Origin: Pristionchus mayeri
Lineage: Eukaryota; Nematoda; Chromadorea; Rhabditida; Neodiplogasteridae
Length of the DNA stretch: 64,000 bases
Assembly (NCBI GenBank): GCA_036245805.1
Contig: BTRK01000001.1
Coordinates: forward strand, 3,968,001 to 4,032,000
Direction of reading: 5' to 3'
This document shows positions 1-12,496 of the stretch, piece by piece. Every line of letters starts with the position of its first letter. The stretch's first letter is position 1. The notes beneath the pieces were generated by a model. That model saw only the letters and a program-made list of their open reading frames with translations. It had not been told where the DNA came from and did not search any database. Both the position numbers and the translations under genes were made by a program.

Positions 1-398
1 TATATTTTCTCACTCAACGTTCATTTATTCACCTGGAGAAGGCTCGCCGAATTTGGTGAAATTGAGGAAATATTGGGGATAGAACTTTTCTATTTCCTGA
101 ATACCTTCTCTCCCTTTCTTCTTATTTGATCAATCGTTTACCTTTTCATTCTCATCTCTTTCAAAATAGTGAATTCCCATCAGGTAGGAGAGATCGTCCG
201 TGTGTCTATTATGAGTCGGCTGGTCGAATGAATACAAGAACGCCTTAGTTTTTTTAGTTCGCTCCTTTCTCCACTTTTATCTGTCTACCTTCCTTTTGTT
301 TTCCATGATCGATCTTGATGTTAGGTATGCACCCACGTACAAGGCCTGTGATTCCGGATGGTGAGTCTGACCTGAAATTACCGTTTCAGGAGAGAACC

Positions 399-518
399 GG
401 CAGTAGGACGGATGATACCCAAACATTGAACAGTATTTTCTCCGAATGTTTTTCGATATCCTACAGGAACCTACTGTGAAACTACTGGGGAACGAATGCT
501 ATCATCCGACCTAGTGTC
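399..518. repeat. CACTAGGTCGG-family hairpin MITE, diverged
   Basis: Ends read GCAGTAGGACGGATGATA and, inverted, TATCATCCGACCTAGTGT. The interior resembles the 34002-34195 copy (CCTACTGTGAAACTACTGG). It lies in a carboxylesterase intron. Confidence 0.6.
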
Positions 519-749
519 AGAAAAACAAAAGGAAAATATCTCACTTGTCTTTCCCGATTCGGTCAGATTATAGTAGAGTTCATCCAATTCTACCAAATTC
601 TTGGCTCCAACGAGAGTTCCTACTTTGGCTCTGAAAACATTCCTAATTATCCGCAAAGAAATGACTCCATTCAATTATAACGGGTCATATTGGCGAGAAA
701 GTACGCTGAAAAGTCATGACTTGCTATTCCGTTGCTAGCTGTAACTTAC

Positions 750-839
750 GGCATTAGGTCGGATGAGAACTATGATGTCTTGTTTCCGTTGATATATCAA
801 AAGTGGCATGACGTCATAGTTCTCATCCGACCTAGTGCC
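750..839. repeat. CACTAGGTCGG-family hairpin MITE, short form
   Basis: A 90 bp inverted repeat: GGCATTAGGTCGGATGAGAA at one end and TTCTCATCCGACCTAGTGCC at the other, with a short loop containing GATATATCAA. It lies in a carboxylesterase intron, a few bases from the donor of exon 848-909. Confidence 0.8.
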
Positions 840-1034
840 CAACTTACCCGTGTGTATACGGAGGGAAGTCCATTTCTTTAGTGGTTGTCCCGATCATAAT
901 GTTCACATTCTGAACAAGCATGTATTTTTTTCGTAATTCGGGTAATAGTGTATTCATTCTATACACTGCTTCGAGTAAAAGAATGAGTGAGAGATGTTTG
1001 CACAAGTGCACGAATGGCTAGTAATTAGCTACAA

Positions 1035-2845
1035 TTATGGGTTCTCTTATTGGAAATGTTTTGTATAATTTTCAGATATGTTTCACGTGTGCTATATGAT
1101 GCGAATCGCAAGAGAATTGACCATTTGAGGGGGGACAGCGGCGGTAGGATTCTAGTTTGCTCGATTCCCCTATAATTTTTTGTGTTAAGTACTTTGAATG
1201 ATGCTCTTTAAAACTGCGTCGTCAGAATTTTGATATCTATCGTCATCTTCGAGATTCAGAAGGCTAAACTTGGAACTATCACTTTCCGACTGTCAAATCG
1301 CGCTCACATAAATGATCATAAAATCGTTTAAAATATAGAAAGAAGGCCGTCCTTTTTTTGAAAAGAAAGCTATCATCATGCTCTACAACTTTAATGATGA
1401 GGTCATCATTCCTGGTCCTCATCCTGGTGCGGCGCGGTCGGGTGAACCAAAAGTGACGTAACTTTTCAAATCGGAAATACCTTCTGGGTTATCATGCTTA
1501 AGTTGTAGTACACATATGTACCTTACTTCACGCCAAAAATGGTCAAAATCGGGAGGTGGAAAAAAAGGGGGCGCACTTTTGTGAGGGGACCCAAAATGAG
1601 TTCCGGAATCGAGTTCTTCCGTACTTTAAATTGCCCTTATTTGTGCTCAAAATCATCGTTAAGCATCCTCAACAACATATAAAATTGTTTCCACGCATAT
1701 CATAACACCTCCATTGGTCATACATGATCACATGACCCAAAATTTGAAAATCGATATTTTGACCCATTTCAACTTGGGGGAGGGCGCTAATGCACGCAAT
1801 GGGTTTCTAATAATGTAGAAATCTCCCTCTAAACTAGTCAGAGATAGGGGGTCTCTATAAATGTGAGTTTTCATACTAGGAATTCAAGAAAAGGCGCAAA
1901 ACAGTACAATGGGTCAAAGTGGTCGTAGAGATCCGGCTTATGGCTAGAAATGTAGAGCACGATGAGTTGAACATCCATCTGTTGAAAGTGAGTCTCTATC
2001 TTTTCGATGAAGCGTGCTACAGAGCCTGGAAATTGGCTAGGAATAGCCTAGAATCCCCCGAGAGCGCGCGCTCTAACCGTCTGGCGCTCTCGCCCTCAGA
2101 CCTCCCACTCCCTCACCTCTATTTAGCGCTCCCTCGCTCGCCTCTTTCGTCGTTTTCTTCCATCATCTAAGCTCTGTAGCAAGGTTCAACGAGAAGATAG
2201 AGACTCACTTTCAACGGATGAAATGTTCAGCTCATTGTGCTCTACTTTTCTACCCATAAGCCGGATCTCTACGACCACTTTGACCCACAGTTTTGCGCCT
2301 GTTCTTGAATTCCTAGTATGAAAACTCACATTTATAGAGACCCCCTATCTCTGACTAGTTTAGAGGGAGATTTTTACATTATTAGAAACCCATTGCGTGC
2401 ATTAGCGCCCTCCCCCAAGTTGAAATGGGTCAAAATATCGATTTTCAAATTTTGGGTCATGTGATCATGTATGACAAATGGAGGTGTTATGATATGCGTG
2501 GAAACAATTTTATATGTTGTTGAGGATGCTTAACGATGATTTTGAGCACAAATAAGGGCAATTTAAAGTACGGAAGAACTCGATTCCGGAACTCATTTTG
2601 GGTCCCCTCACAAAAGTGCGCCCCCTTTAGCCTTCTGAATCTCGAAGATGACGATAGATATCAAAATTCTGACGACGCAGTTTTAAAGAGCATCATTCAA
2701 AGTACTTACCACAAAAAATTATAGGGGAATCGAGCAAACTTCTAATCCTACCGCCGCGCCGTGGTCGATTCTCTCGCGATTCGCCTCATATAGTGCAAGT
2801 GAAACATATCTGCAAATGATACACAAAATTTCCAATAAGATATAT
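1035..2845. repeat. Foldback element (long inverted repeat), about 1.8 kb
   Basis: The two halves are imperfect reverse complements. For example 1251-1266 pairs with 2627-2642 and 1652-1660 with 2532-2540. The shift between these pairs shows about 300 bp present only in the left half, roughly 1270-1560. The inner loop near 2096 is GC-rich with CTCTCGC runs. It lies in the carboxylesterase intron between exons 2863-2955 and 848-909. No transposase was seen. Confidence 0.85.
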
Positions 2846-4797
2846 CTCTCGCAACACAATACCGGAGGGTATTTCATAAGATCCGGAATGGATTTGTAGG
2901 GAAAGAGAGGAGGTCGCAGCAGAACTCCTCCGAAGGTGCCCATATCGTAGCTATCCTGCAAATTAATCAATTATTCAATCAATCAATATTTAACATCGCA
3001 TACAAGATGAGGAGGTGTTTTCTTTGGTAAGTGCTAATTATGGCAGTTCCGTGAAAAATATTGTTCAAGGTTTACCTCGGTTCCGTTAGTCTTATATTTC
3101 GAAACAAGAACTTTATGCAGGAAGATAAACGTTAAATCAAGCCAATTTGGTCACCTCTTCCATCTCTCTCTGAATGGCCAGCAGTTCCTGCCCGCTCTTC
3201 CTCATCATGCAGTCAAGGGTCATTTTCTTCGAGATTTTAGTGCACTGAAAATCCCCTTTTTCATATATTCCATTGACTTCTCAAACATTTGCTCTCTTGA
3301 TCATTTCCTTCGACAGATTCTTGTTATTTTCGGGGTCATCGAAGTAGAACCCTGCGGACATCATTATCAGTTGATGGACGGGGACTTGCCTGAAATCGTT
3401 TCTCGGTAACTGCCAGAGTTCGACATTTGTATGATCCAATGAACATTGTTCATGCTTTCTCGATTTTTTAGTTGTGAGAGATTTCGAAATATATTAATTT
3501 ATTAGCTTGCACTCACAGTTTCCTGACAGGCGAGTATCCCAGCATAATAGACAGAGCTCCACCGAAAGAATGGCCCATCAGAGTAACCGAACCTGAAATA
3601 TCACTAATTGTATGGTCCTTTTGCTATCCTGTCTGTTCAAAAAGGCTCTGAAATCCATGAGTGCCTTATGCGATTTTCGGATACTTTTCTGAGATAAAAT
3701 ACAAAAACCACTGGTTTTAAAAATCAATGGATCTCCAACGTATCATAACAATTCAAACAATATTGCTCCACAAATCGTTCGAATCATTAGATCAAGTGCC
3801 TAGAGTCGAGTCTCCCTATTCCAAGAGTATCATGTTACAGTTACCAGCCGAGGACGAAATCCTAAGAGGTTGTACGCGCTGCCCACGCGTCGCGTGCATG
3901 AGATAGTGTGCAAAAGTGAGAGTGCGCTGGATCAGTCAACTTCAACCTGATCCTTTCCGGCCATCCCCTGGGGCAATTATTGATTTTTGAATATTCTTAC
4001 ACAGATTATTCGGGAATCGTCTTTCCGATGGAAAGTTAATCACAGGGCGTCAAATTTTTCGTCCTCGGCTGGTAACTCTAATCAGAAATTTATGTCTCAC
4101 CCTTATCTCCACCGAATGCTGCAGCTTCCTTGTTGATGTATTTCAGGGCCTGCAGGGCATCTGGAGAACAAAATAATTTGTTTTGATTAATGAAAAATTG
4201 CAGTATTAATTAATTAATAACCTACCGTAAACTCCCAGATTGCTGGGCACGAGTTCCTGGTCGTCTCCCAGTGAGAATTGGCCTGTGAATCCGAGTCGGA
4301 AGGCGGGAATCACGAGCATTACTCCTGAAGGGAATGATGAGAGCGAACGGTGAGAGGCAACTAGACATTTTTTATTCGTAGTGGTGCCATTTTCCCACTT
4401 ATTTTACAATCACTATATGCCTTTCCTATAAAAAAATGAGATGTATCTGCACTAATTTAGAAGTATAGGCAGCAGTAGTGGCACTTCTTTCACTAATTAT
4501 GTAATCACTAGGTCACCAATCGAGCATATTCGCCCTGTTTTGCTAGAGCAACACCAGGATAGGGGTAGGAAAGAGTAAAGAAGATATCTGCATACCGTTG
4601 GCAGCGTAGGTCTCGATGAGTGCAGTATCATTCAAGTACGTCGCCGAGTCGTAATTCATTCCTCCTCCGTCATTTCAACATATTTTTGTTGTTTTTTTAG
4701 GAACCAAAAAACGGAAAACACTGAAAATTGAATCGCTTCTAGCTCATATAATACAAGTGAAGCACAACTGAAAGAAAATCAGAAAAAATGGCGGCTC

Positions 4798-5446
4798 TGT
4801 ACCAATATAAGGGTCCCAAGGTGGATTCTGTACCAATATAGGGGTCCCAAAGGAAGCTGTACTAATATAAGGGTCCCAAGAATTTCTGTACTAGTATAAG
4901 GGTCCCAAAGTAAGATGTACCAGTATAAGGGTCCCAAACAAAATTTCAAATGATGTTATCAATATGTGATATTGCATCTAGCTATGTAACACCGTGTTTC
5001 TGTAGTGTGTAAATGGAGTACAGCTCTGAATTTGTGTTCCCTTCGCAAATTGGCTCAAACTCAACCTACAAGACAATGTCCTTGGCCAGTATTCAATAAA
5101 TGACAGACGTTGAAGATGCAAGGATACAAAAAATGTTATCAAATATCAACGTTGGGAATTTTAAAAGAGTTCGAGCTGGTTCGAATAGCCCAGCCAAGCG
5201 CCTAGCCTTCTAGGATGAGATTGAGACGAATTACGAAAGGAACACACATGCATTTCTTGATTTCCATTAAACACATCTGAAACACGATATTGCATAGTTA
5301 TGATGCAGTATTACAGATTCATGGCAAAATTGTATTTGGGACCCTTATACTGGTAAAGAATACTTTGGGACCCTTATACTGGTACAGAATAGTTTGGGAC
5401 CCTTATATTGGTACAGAAACATTGGGACCCTCATATTGGTACAGAG
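4798..5446. repeat. Foldback with spaced GGGTCCCAA arrays (left arm)
   Basis: Five units of the type TACCAATATAAGGGTCCCAA, separated by variable 5-10 bp spacers, run from 4800 to 4937. Four inverted units (TTGGGACCCTTATATTGGTA) run from 5336 to 5445. Between them is an imperfect inverted repeat centred near 5115. No coding potential is supported. Confidence 0.8.
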
Positions 5447-6778
5447 CCAAAATGGCGCATTACAAATATTTACACTAAACATAACTCCAATTGTTAAAAG
5501 ACTAGAGAAGGGTGCAATTATTTATCGTTTACGACGATTTTGACCTAGTGCCGTTCCAACTTTTTACTTGTTGTTTTGGAAAACAGAGCACAACGAGAAC
5601 TGAAAATGGAATTGCTTCTAGCGCATAAACAATCATTGAATCACAACTGAAAGACTCGTCAAACCAGCAGATTATTGCTCGAAATATTTTTGTTTAAATA
5701 TCGATATTGTGTTCACTGGCCATTGGGAACCGTATGCAACTGTAAATGACCGTCGCTTTGTCCGTGCCCTCATCATCACCTTACAGCTCCTCCAACATCG
5801 TCCTCAGTGCTCAATCCTGCCCTTTCGTTGCCTGACGGCACAGTTCACTCTTCGAGGATGGGCCGGAGGCCCGGTTGGTAAATGTAGTACTGAAATAATA
5901 AATGTAAGAATCACATAATTTAGCATTACGTCACTGTCCATTATCCTTAAAAATAGAGCGAGGCAAGATTTGGAATGTTCACTAAACACCCCACAGGAGA
6001 CCCTCGTCTCCATCGTCCTCTCGGAGTGCAACGCACCGCATGGAGAGACCCCGGCTCGTGGTGCGTCGTGTAGTGTGGTCGATGCAGGGTGCATGGGGTA
6101 GATTTGAATGGAATGTTCGTAGGGGCACGTCCGTTCCGCGCACCACGCCCCTGCGCACGGTTACGGTGGAGAGATTCACCACGATCGACGGAAGGCGTGA
6201 GTGCACTTTAAACTCACTTTGTCCACTTTCTTCAATGCTTTTGTATCAAAAATTTAATCATAATTTTTGTTGAAAGCGAATTTGGCATTACATGAAATAT
6301 GCTCATTAGGTGTGCGCCAGAGAGTGGCCACCCGGATTCCGAGGGAGGCCTGTGAGTTTGTATGTGTATTGGACGAGCAATGCATGATGCACTTGTTCCT
6401 TAAATCCTGAGTTGTAGTAAATGCATGAAGATACGTAATTGTTCTGTCGAACGCGCCTGGGTTTATCAGTAGACATCTCATTGAGCTAAACTGAAAGCCG
6501 ATCATTCTTTTTCCTGAATCCTGAGTTATAGTAGCTGCGCCGCGCGGTATGCCTTCCCCTCGAGAGATGCACTCCCTTCCTCCTTCTCCCTGGTCATCGT
6601 CATCTTCATCTCAGACGACGTGGAGAGCGAGAAGAGATGACAAACCTGCGAGAGCATTTGGAAGCCACACTTGGAGCAGCAAGGGAGGAGAGACTGTGAG
6701 TGTATTTATTCTAGTAGAGCTCCCTTATCAATAATGGACAAGTATCAATTTTGAAATTGCGAAGTGTAATGTAAGTCA

Positions 6779-7028
6779 TTAAAGGAGGAGTAAACTCAAA
6801 ATTCATTTTATGAAGCTATCATATGCACTGCCTAGAGCTCCACAACGATAAGAAGCTCCTAAATTTTTACATTTATATCTCCATTCCGAACAGAGTTATA
6901 GCTAGTTGGCTGGGAGCCAGATCAGGGAAAGCTCAGGGAAGGGGCGAGATAGCACGCGACTTGAAGAGAGTGCGTCCCTAGGTGAAACATATCCCAACCG
7001 GGCGCGTTTGCATTTACTCCTCCTTTAA
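6779..7028. repeat. TTAA-flanked MITE, 250 bp (left arm)
   Basis: Termini are TTAAAGGAGGAGTAAA and TTTACTCCTCCTTTAA, with TTAA at both ends as in piggyBac-type insertions. The interior matches the copies at 21138-21389 and 40477-40726. It lies in the exon 10-11 intron of the truncated gene A copy. Confidence 0.85.
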
Positions 7029-7236
7029 AGAAAACTCAGATCAGAAACATGCTTGTGACTTTCACGACGTTGCCCACAAACTTGGTACTCCTACGCATGA
7101 CAGAAATGACCACATACATTGTAATTGTCTAGTCATCATTTCAGATCAGTCCGGTGCAGCCGGATCATCCACTCGATCGTCACGACCTTCTCGAGTCATT
7201 CACGCCGATTCAGCTTACATGTGAGCTTTCAATTAT

Positions 7237-7414
7237 TATTTTTATGCTAGTGATCGAAGAACTAATGGTCAGATTAGATAACATCTGCGAACTACTTTCC
7301 ACGAAGCATATTTGATTAATTATTTTTATTATTTTTTATGCTAGTGATCGAAGAACTAATGGTTAGATTAGATAACATCTGCGAACTACTTTCCACGAAG
7401 CATAGTTGATTCGT
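7237..7414. repeat. Tandem duplication, two units of about 94 bp
   Basis: The segment beginning TATGCTAGTGATCGAAGAAC occurs at 7243 and again at 7337 with one or two differences. It is mirrored at about 16055-16232 in the right arm. It lies in the exon 11-12 intron. Confidence 0.8.
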
Positions 7415-7732
7415 TCTATGAAAGGCAATCAATCGCGTATAAAAAGGTAACCTGCAAAATAAACATTGTTTCAGCCGCTCCTATCGGCTTTACTACATTA
7501 AAATCGATGTTTCCCTCAATGGATGACATCCTCCTTAGGCCGGTCAGACTCGATCCTGCTCTGGAGAAAATGCTCAATCCCACAAAGGCTAGTTTATGTC
7601 AATAATGGACAAGTATCAATTTTGAAATTGCGAAGTGTAATGTAAGTTTCACTCAACCTGTATTATTCTAGCGCATTCCTTAGTGTTCGATCTTTGGTTG
7701 GCTTCCCCAAATAAAAAAAATAAGAATTGTTG

Positions 7733-8746
7733 ATATGAGGCCGGTCGTGTAAGAATCAAACAATGTCCTTTAGGGGTTGGTACATCGATTTTTCGAAAAC
7801 ATGTTGGAAGAGGTTCTCGAGGGTGCTGATCATCGTGGTGTACTTCGTTTTGCACCATCTCGATCGGTTGAGCCAGGCTGCATGTAGGCTGCACCCACAT
7901 TTCTGATTATAACTCAACAATGGATTCATCTAATGACTTCAAACTTTGAGAATGGTTAAAATAGTCACAGATAACCACAGTGATGTTGAAATCTCATCAT
8001 GCATTATTTTATAAATATATGAAAAATGAGTTCTCGAATATAACTCCGAAACCATTTTCACAAATTAGATAATGAAATGCGCCTAGTCACGGGGATCATT
8101 TTTCTTATACATAGTTGTATATTACACCTAATCATATTTTAGCTACGTACTCATTGCTATCAATTTCTCAACTGTGATTCGCATCTGTTGCCCAAACAAT
8201 GATAAACCCGAATGAGTTTCACTGAGACATGTAAAATTTTTCTCATAATTAAAAGAGAAAAATCACAGAGGGGTAATTATGACTGTGAAACTCATTACAA
8301 ATTTGTCATTCAGCACAATTAGCCCAGTGCAGAGGTAAGAAATTGATCAGTTATGAATGCATAGCAAAAATATGATTAGGTGTAATATACACCTATGTAT
8401 AAGAAAAATGATCCCCGTGACTAAGCGCATTTCACTATATAATTTGTGAAAATGGTTTCGGACTTATATTCGAGAACTCATTTTTCATATATTTATAAAA
8501 TAATGCATGATGAGATTTCAACATCAGTGTGGTCATCTGTGACTATTTTAACCATTCTCCAAGTTTGAAGTCATTAGATGAATCCGTTGTTGAGTTATAA
8601 TCAGAAATGTAGGTGCAGCCTACATGCAGCCTGGCTCAACCGATCGAGATGGTGCAAAATGAAGTACACCACGATGAACCTCTTCCAGCATGTTTTCGAA
8701 AAATTGATGTGCCAGACCTTGTTTGATACTTAGGCGACCAGCCTCA
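7733..8746. repeat. Foldback element, GAGGCCGGT family (left arm)
   Basis: An imperfect inverted repeat of about 1 kb centred near 8240. The ends read ATGAGGCCGGTCG and, inverted, CGACCAGCCTCAAT. Subterminal TTTTCGAAAAATTGATGT and GGTTGAGCCAGGCTGCATG blocks occur in both halves. The ends are related to the element at 52563-53600 in gene B. It lies in the exon 12-13 intron. Confidence 0.85.
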
Positions 8747-8932
8747 ATACCTAGGTGAAATCCCCAACTACGTTTGCCTCTCATAATCTGTGCATTGCTA
8801 ATCGATGAATTCCAAATGGTGATTCTGAATTTAAAAAAAAAAGTTAAATATCAGATCGAGCCGATTCTCCGTTATCGTCGACATGCGGACAACTTCGTGA
8901 GGGTCGTCGAGCATCTGGCGAGGTGGGAATCG

Positions 8933-9009
8933 TCTGACTCTCTGCAATGTTCATACTCTCTCCCTTTATCTAATCTGCGAGAGAGTGTGGAAAAAGAAGA
9001 GAGTCAGAA
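8933..9009. repeat. GACTCTCTTCATT-type hairpin (left arm)
   Basis: TCTGACTCTCTGCAATGTTC and GAGAGTGTGGAAAAAGAAGA followed by GAGTCAGA form a stem of about 30 bp immediately after exon 13. Gene B has a member of the same family at the matching position (52187-52262). Confidence 0.7.
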
Positions 9010-9364
9010 TTCTGCTCCAAACACGAGGGACTAGTTATATAACACCAATACACTCAATATTGTACGATGCCCCTCCTTACAATTTACGTGTTAGTTATGA
9101 TGATTGGCTCCAGGTCTTCCTCGAAAATCGATGTGGGTACTGTGGAAGATATGGAGGAAGAAAACATGAGAGTGAAGAGGGAATACGACTTCTACGATGA
9201 GGTTTATATTTATTTTCCCTATGAGTGCGATGCAAATTGATATTGATTTGTTTCGAGATTTCAAGAACCATTGGTAAAACATATTTGAACTACGATACAC
9301 AGCCTATCAGGATGGATGAAACGGCTCATTTTCGTGGCGGACGAGGTCTTTCTTTGTTCGCTCT

Positions 9365-10972
9365 CTTAAGAGACCATCCACGAGAAAACGGGGAGGGGTC
9401 ACGGATGGTCAAATTATGAATAATTCCAATACTTTTTTCCTGATGTGTCCATCCAAAGTTAGGGTGGCAGGCACCAATAGCTAACCAAAAACTAAGTCGA
9501 TTTTGAAAAAGCTACAGTAACCCCTCATTTTGGAGGTCGAAAAAATTGATATCTCAAAAGTACGAGATTTATACATTTTCTGATGTATTTTCACTCGTAG
9601 ATAACGGATTTCAAGGTGAAAATGTCATATGGTTCGATATTAAAAAGGTAGAGCCAAAAAATCGATTTTGTCGGCCAAAATTGGGAAAAATGGTTACATA
9701 GAAAATTTGGTTGATGAAACGGGGAGCTGCCATTCACATTTTCTGATTCTACATGTCTTTTTGAGCATGTGATTTTTATCAGAATTTTAAAAATGGCCCA
9801 TTTCGCCCAAATTGCAGCCCGAACTTGACGCTTTGGTGAAATTTGGGAAAAAATCAAGAAATTTTTGAATGAGAATTCCGTTTATAGCTTTCAATCACCT
9901 TCAAATTTTGCACAAGAGTCATTCTGCACCACATAAATATATTTCATAGCAAAAATAGTCAAAAAGAAAAAAATTGGAATTCCGATTTTTTCGCCTTTTT
10001 AGGGTAATTTTTAGGGTCGAAAAAAATGATCTCTCAAAAGTCCGACATTTATATATTTTCCGGTGTATTTTCACTCGTAGAAAACGAATTTTAAGGTTAA
10101 AACTGCAAAACAAGCTAACTAAAAAAGTTTTGCTCGAAAAACTGTATTTGTCGCCCAAAATCGGCATATATCGTTACGAAAAAATATGAAGTTGGTGATG
10201 GGGAGAAAGGTGTTTCACATTTTCAGAATCAACGTCTCTTTTTGAGTATATTTGAGTTTTTTCCAGAGTTTCAAACAAGAACCATCCTTACCAAATGTCG
10301 GTCCGAACAAGAAGCTATTTCGAAATTTCGACTGAAAAAATCGAAATTTCAATATTTGTGTATTGTGACAATTTTTGTTTTTAAATATGTATATTTGCTC
10401 CAGAATGACTCTTCTGCAAAATTTGAAGGTGATTGAAGGCTGTAAACGGAATCTACATTCAAAAATTTCATGACTTTTTCGCCAAATTTCACCAAAGCGT
10501 CAAGTTCGGGCTGCAATTTGGTCGAAATGGGCCATTTTTAAAATTCTGAAAAAAATCACATATGCTCAAAAAGACATGTAGAATCAGAAAATGTGAATGG
10601 CAGCTCCCCGTGTCATCAACCAAATTTTATATGTAACGATTTATCCCAATTTTGGCCGACCAAATCGATTTTTTGGCTCTACCTTTTTAATATCGAACCA
10701 TATGACATTTTCACCTTGAAATTCGTTATCTACGAGTGAAAATACATCAGAAAATGTATAAATCTCGTACTTTTGAGATATCAATTGTTTCGACCCCCAA
10801 AATGAGGGGTTACTGTAGCTTTTTCAAAATCGACTTAGAACCTTAGCTATTGGTGCCTGCCACCCTAACTTTGGATGGACACTTCAGGAAAAAAGTATGG
10901 GAATTATTCATAATTTGACCATCCGTGACCCTTGCCCCATTGATCCGTTTTCTCATGGATGGTCTCTTAATT
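9365..10972. repeat. Foldback element, 1.6 kb (left arm)
   Basis: Outer ends pair TAAGAGACCATCCACGAG with CTCATGGATGGTCTCTTA. Pairing continues inward through TGGCAGGCACCAATAGCTA, CTACAGTAACCCCTCATTTT and TATCGAACCATATGACATTT, centred near 10168. The two halves differ at many positions, so the element is older than the giant palindrome. The open frames inside are by-products of the repeat. Confidence 0.9.
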
Positions 10973-11168
10973 CCTTCTCATTCATTTCTTTCTCACAATT
11001 CCCTCCGGACAGTCAGACGAAGGATGTAAAGAGTCAAATTTCCTTGATGAATCATAATCATTTTTTCAGTTTTAAAGATCCCTAAAAAGAAAAATTTTTC
11101 GAATTCGCTCCATCGACATGAACCGCAATTTCTAGCGCGCAATTTCAAATAGTGCACGCTATGATACT

Positions 11169-12300
11169 GATCGAGTGCAGGAGGGGTGGTGCACAAGGTA
11201 CGTATTTTAGGGTCATGGTCGATAATTGTGTCACGGTAGGTCAAGACTAAGTACTGTACCAATCGATAATACAGTGCTCCCAGATACCGTATGCCGCTAC
11301 CGTAACCCGGAATATCACGAACTAACTTTTTTTCCAAAAAGTCAATATACCGTACTCCATCGATCGTACAGTACCCATACCGTAACCATGTGTACAGTAC
11401 CACTTACTACCGTAATCCACACCACTGCGGTCAATCGTAAACTGACTTTTTTTCAAAAACATTTTCCATTGAGTTGATTCTTGCTCTATACCGTATCCAA
11501 TCGATAGTACAGTACCCCCAGATACCGTATACCACTACCGTAATCCCGATTATTGAAAACTAACTTTATTTTTAAAAAGCCCTGGTACCGTGCGCAATCG
11601 ATTATACAGTACACAAGTAACTACCGTAACCCAGTTCATTGGGTCAGATCCAGTTCCTTGGGTCAAACATTTTTCTAAATATTTCAAACATTCTTCTAAA
11701 AATTCAAAATTGAGCATATACTAATTATACAATAATCACATATACGGTAGGATGCTTTAAAATAATTTTTAAATCGATTTGGGATTTTTAGAAAAATGTT
11801 TGACCCAAGGAACTGGATCTGACCCAATGAACTGGGTTACGGTAGTTACTTGTGTACTGTATAATCGATTGCGCACGGTACCAGGGCTTTTTAAAAATAA
11901 AGTTAGTTTTCAATAATCGGGATTACGGTAGTGGTATACGGTATCTGGGGGTACTGTACTATCGATTGGATACGGTATAGAGCAAGAATCAACTCAATGG
12001 AAAATGTTTTTGAAAAAAAGTCAGTTTACGATTGACCGCAGTGGTGTGGATTACGGTAGTAAGTGGTACTGTACACATGGTTACGGTATGGGTCCTGTAG
12101 GATCTATGGAGTACAATATATTGACTTTTTGAAAATAAAGTTAGTTCGTGATATTCTGGGTTACGGTAGCGGCATACGGTATCTGGGAGCACTGTATTAT
12201 TGATTGGTACAGTACTTAGTCTTGACCTACCATGACACAATTATCGACCTTGACCCTAAAATACGTACCTTGTGCACCACCCCTCCTGCACTCGATCTAC
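11169..12300. repeat. Central foldback element (palindrome centre), CTACCGTAAC-rich
   Basis: Both halves contain repeated CTACCGTAAC/GTTACGGTAG, ATCGAT and ACTTTATTTTTAAAAAG blocks and the pair TTCATTGGGTCAGATCCAGT / ACTGGATCTGACCCAATGAA around a loop of about 60 bp near 11742. Unlike the flanking arms the halves differ: a 3 bp indel near 11169/12300 and scattered substitutions. The same element type occurs at 58299-59010. Confidence 0.85.
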
Positions 12301-12496
12301 AGTATCATAGCGTGCACTATTTGAAATTGCGCGCTAGAAATTGCGGTTCATGTCGATGGAGCGAATTCGAAAAATTTTTCTTTTTAGGGATCTTTAAAAC
12401 TGAAAAAATGATTATGATTCATCAAGGAAATTTGACTCTTTACATCCTTCGTCTGACTGTCCGGAGGGAATTGTGAGAAAGAAATGAATGAGAAGG

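Larger units (their letters stand above)
33..4670 (-). pseudogene. 5'-truncated type-B carboxylesterase, also cut by the left window edge
   Basis: Alpha/beta-hydrolase that would hydrolyse carboxyl esters. Eleven minus-strand exons join with consistent phases: 4596-4670, 4226-4324, 4101-4160, 3517-3592, 3287-3389, 3155-3244, 2863-2955, 848-909, 545-630, 337-371 and 33-96. In order they encode GGGMNYDSATYLND (oxyanion loop), VMLVIPAFRLGFTGQFSLGD, FGGDK followed by GHSFGGAL (nucleophile elbow, Ser), a Cys-containing segment, IMIGTTTKEMD (candidate catalytic Glu), THHPESQALY (candidate catalytic His) and NFTKFGEPSP (typical C-terminal motif). The family normally has a signal peptide and roughly 100-200 residues before HGGG. 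These are absent: coding sequence stops at 4670, where the palindrome begins, and the codon before GGG reads GAC instead of the expected CAC. The sequence continues off the left edge. The 848-2863 intron holds a foldback element. It is very likely non-functional unless a new start is used. Family assignment is firm. Confidence 0.85.
5787..9240 (+). pseudogene. Inverted partial copy of gene A (exons 7-14, no 5' exons)
   Basis: Exons at 5787-5877, 5997-6196, 6535-6695, 7145-7220, 7475-7587, 8855-8922 and 9114-9201 mirror gene A exons 7, 8, 10, 11, 12, 13 and 14 in the right arm. They keep intact splice signals and reading frame; reading through the last donor gives a stop at 9238-9240. Compared with gene B the encoded segments are clearly homologous: PLRTVTVERFTTIDGRR, SPWSSSSSSQTTW, AFGSHTWSSKGGE, LDPALEKMLNP and QIEPILRYRRHAD. 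There is no signal-peptide exon and none of exons 1-6, because the arm ends at 4671 in the equivalent of intron 6. It is therefore a 5'-truncated duplicate with no evident promoter. Confidence 0.85.

Noticed and set aside
5170..5220. Possible tRNA (GGTTCGAATAGCCC)
   Set aside because: Only the T-loop-like word is present; no matching acceptor stem or A box.
4798..5446. CRISPR-like array
   Set aside because: Repeats are about 20 bp with short, irregular, non-unique spacers, mirrored within a transposon-like foldback in a eukaryotic genome.
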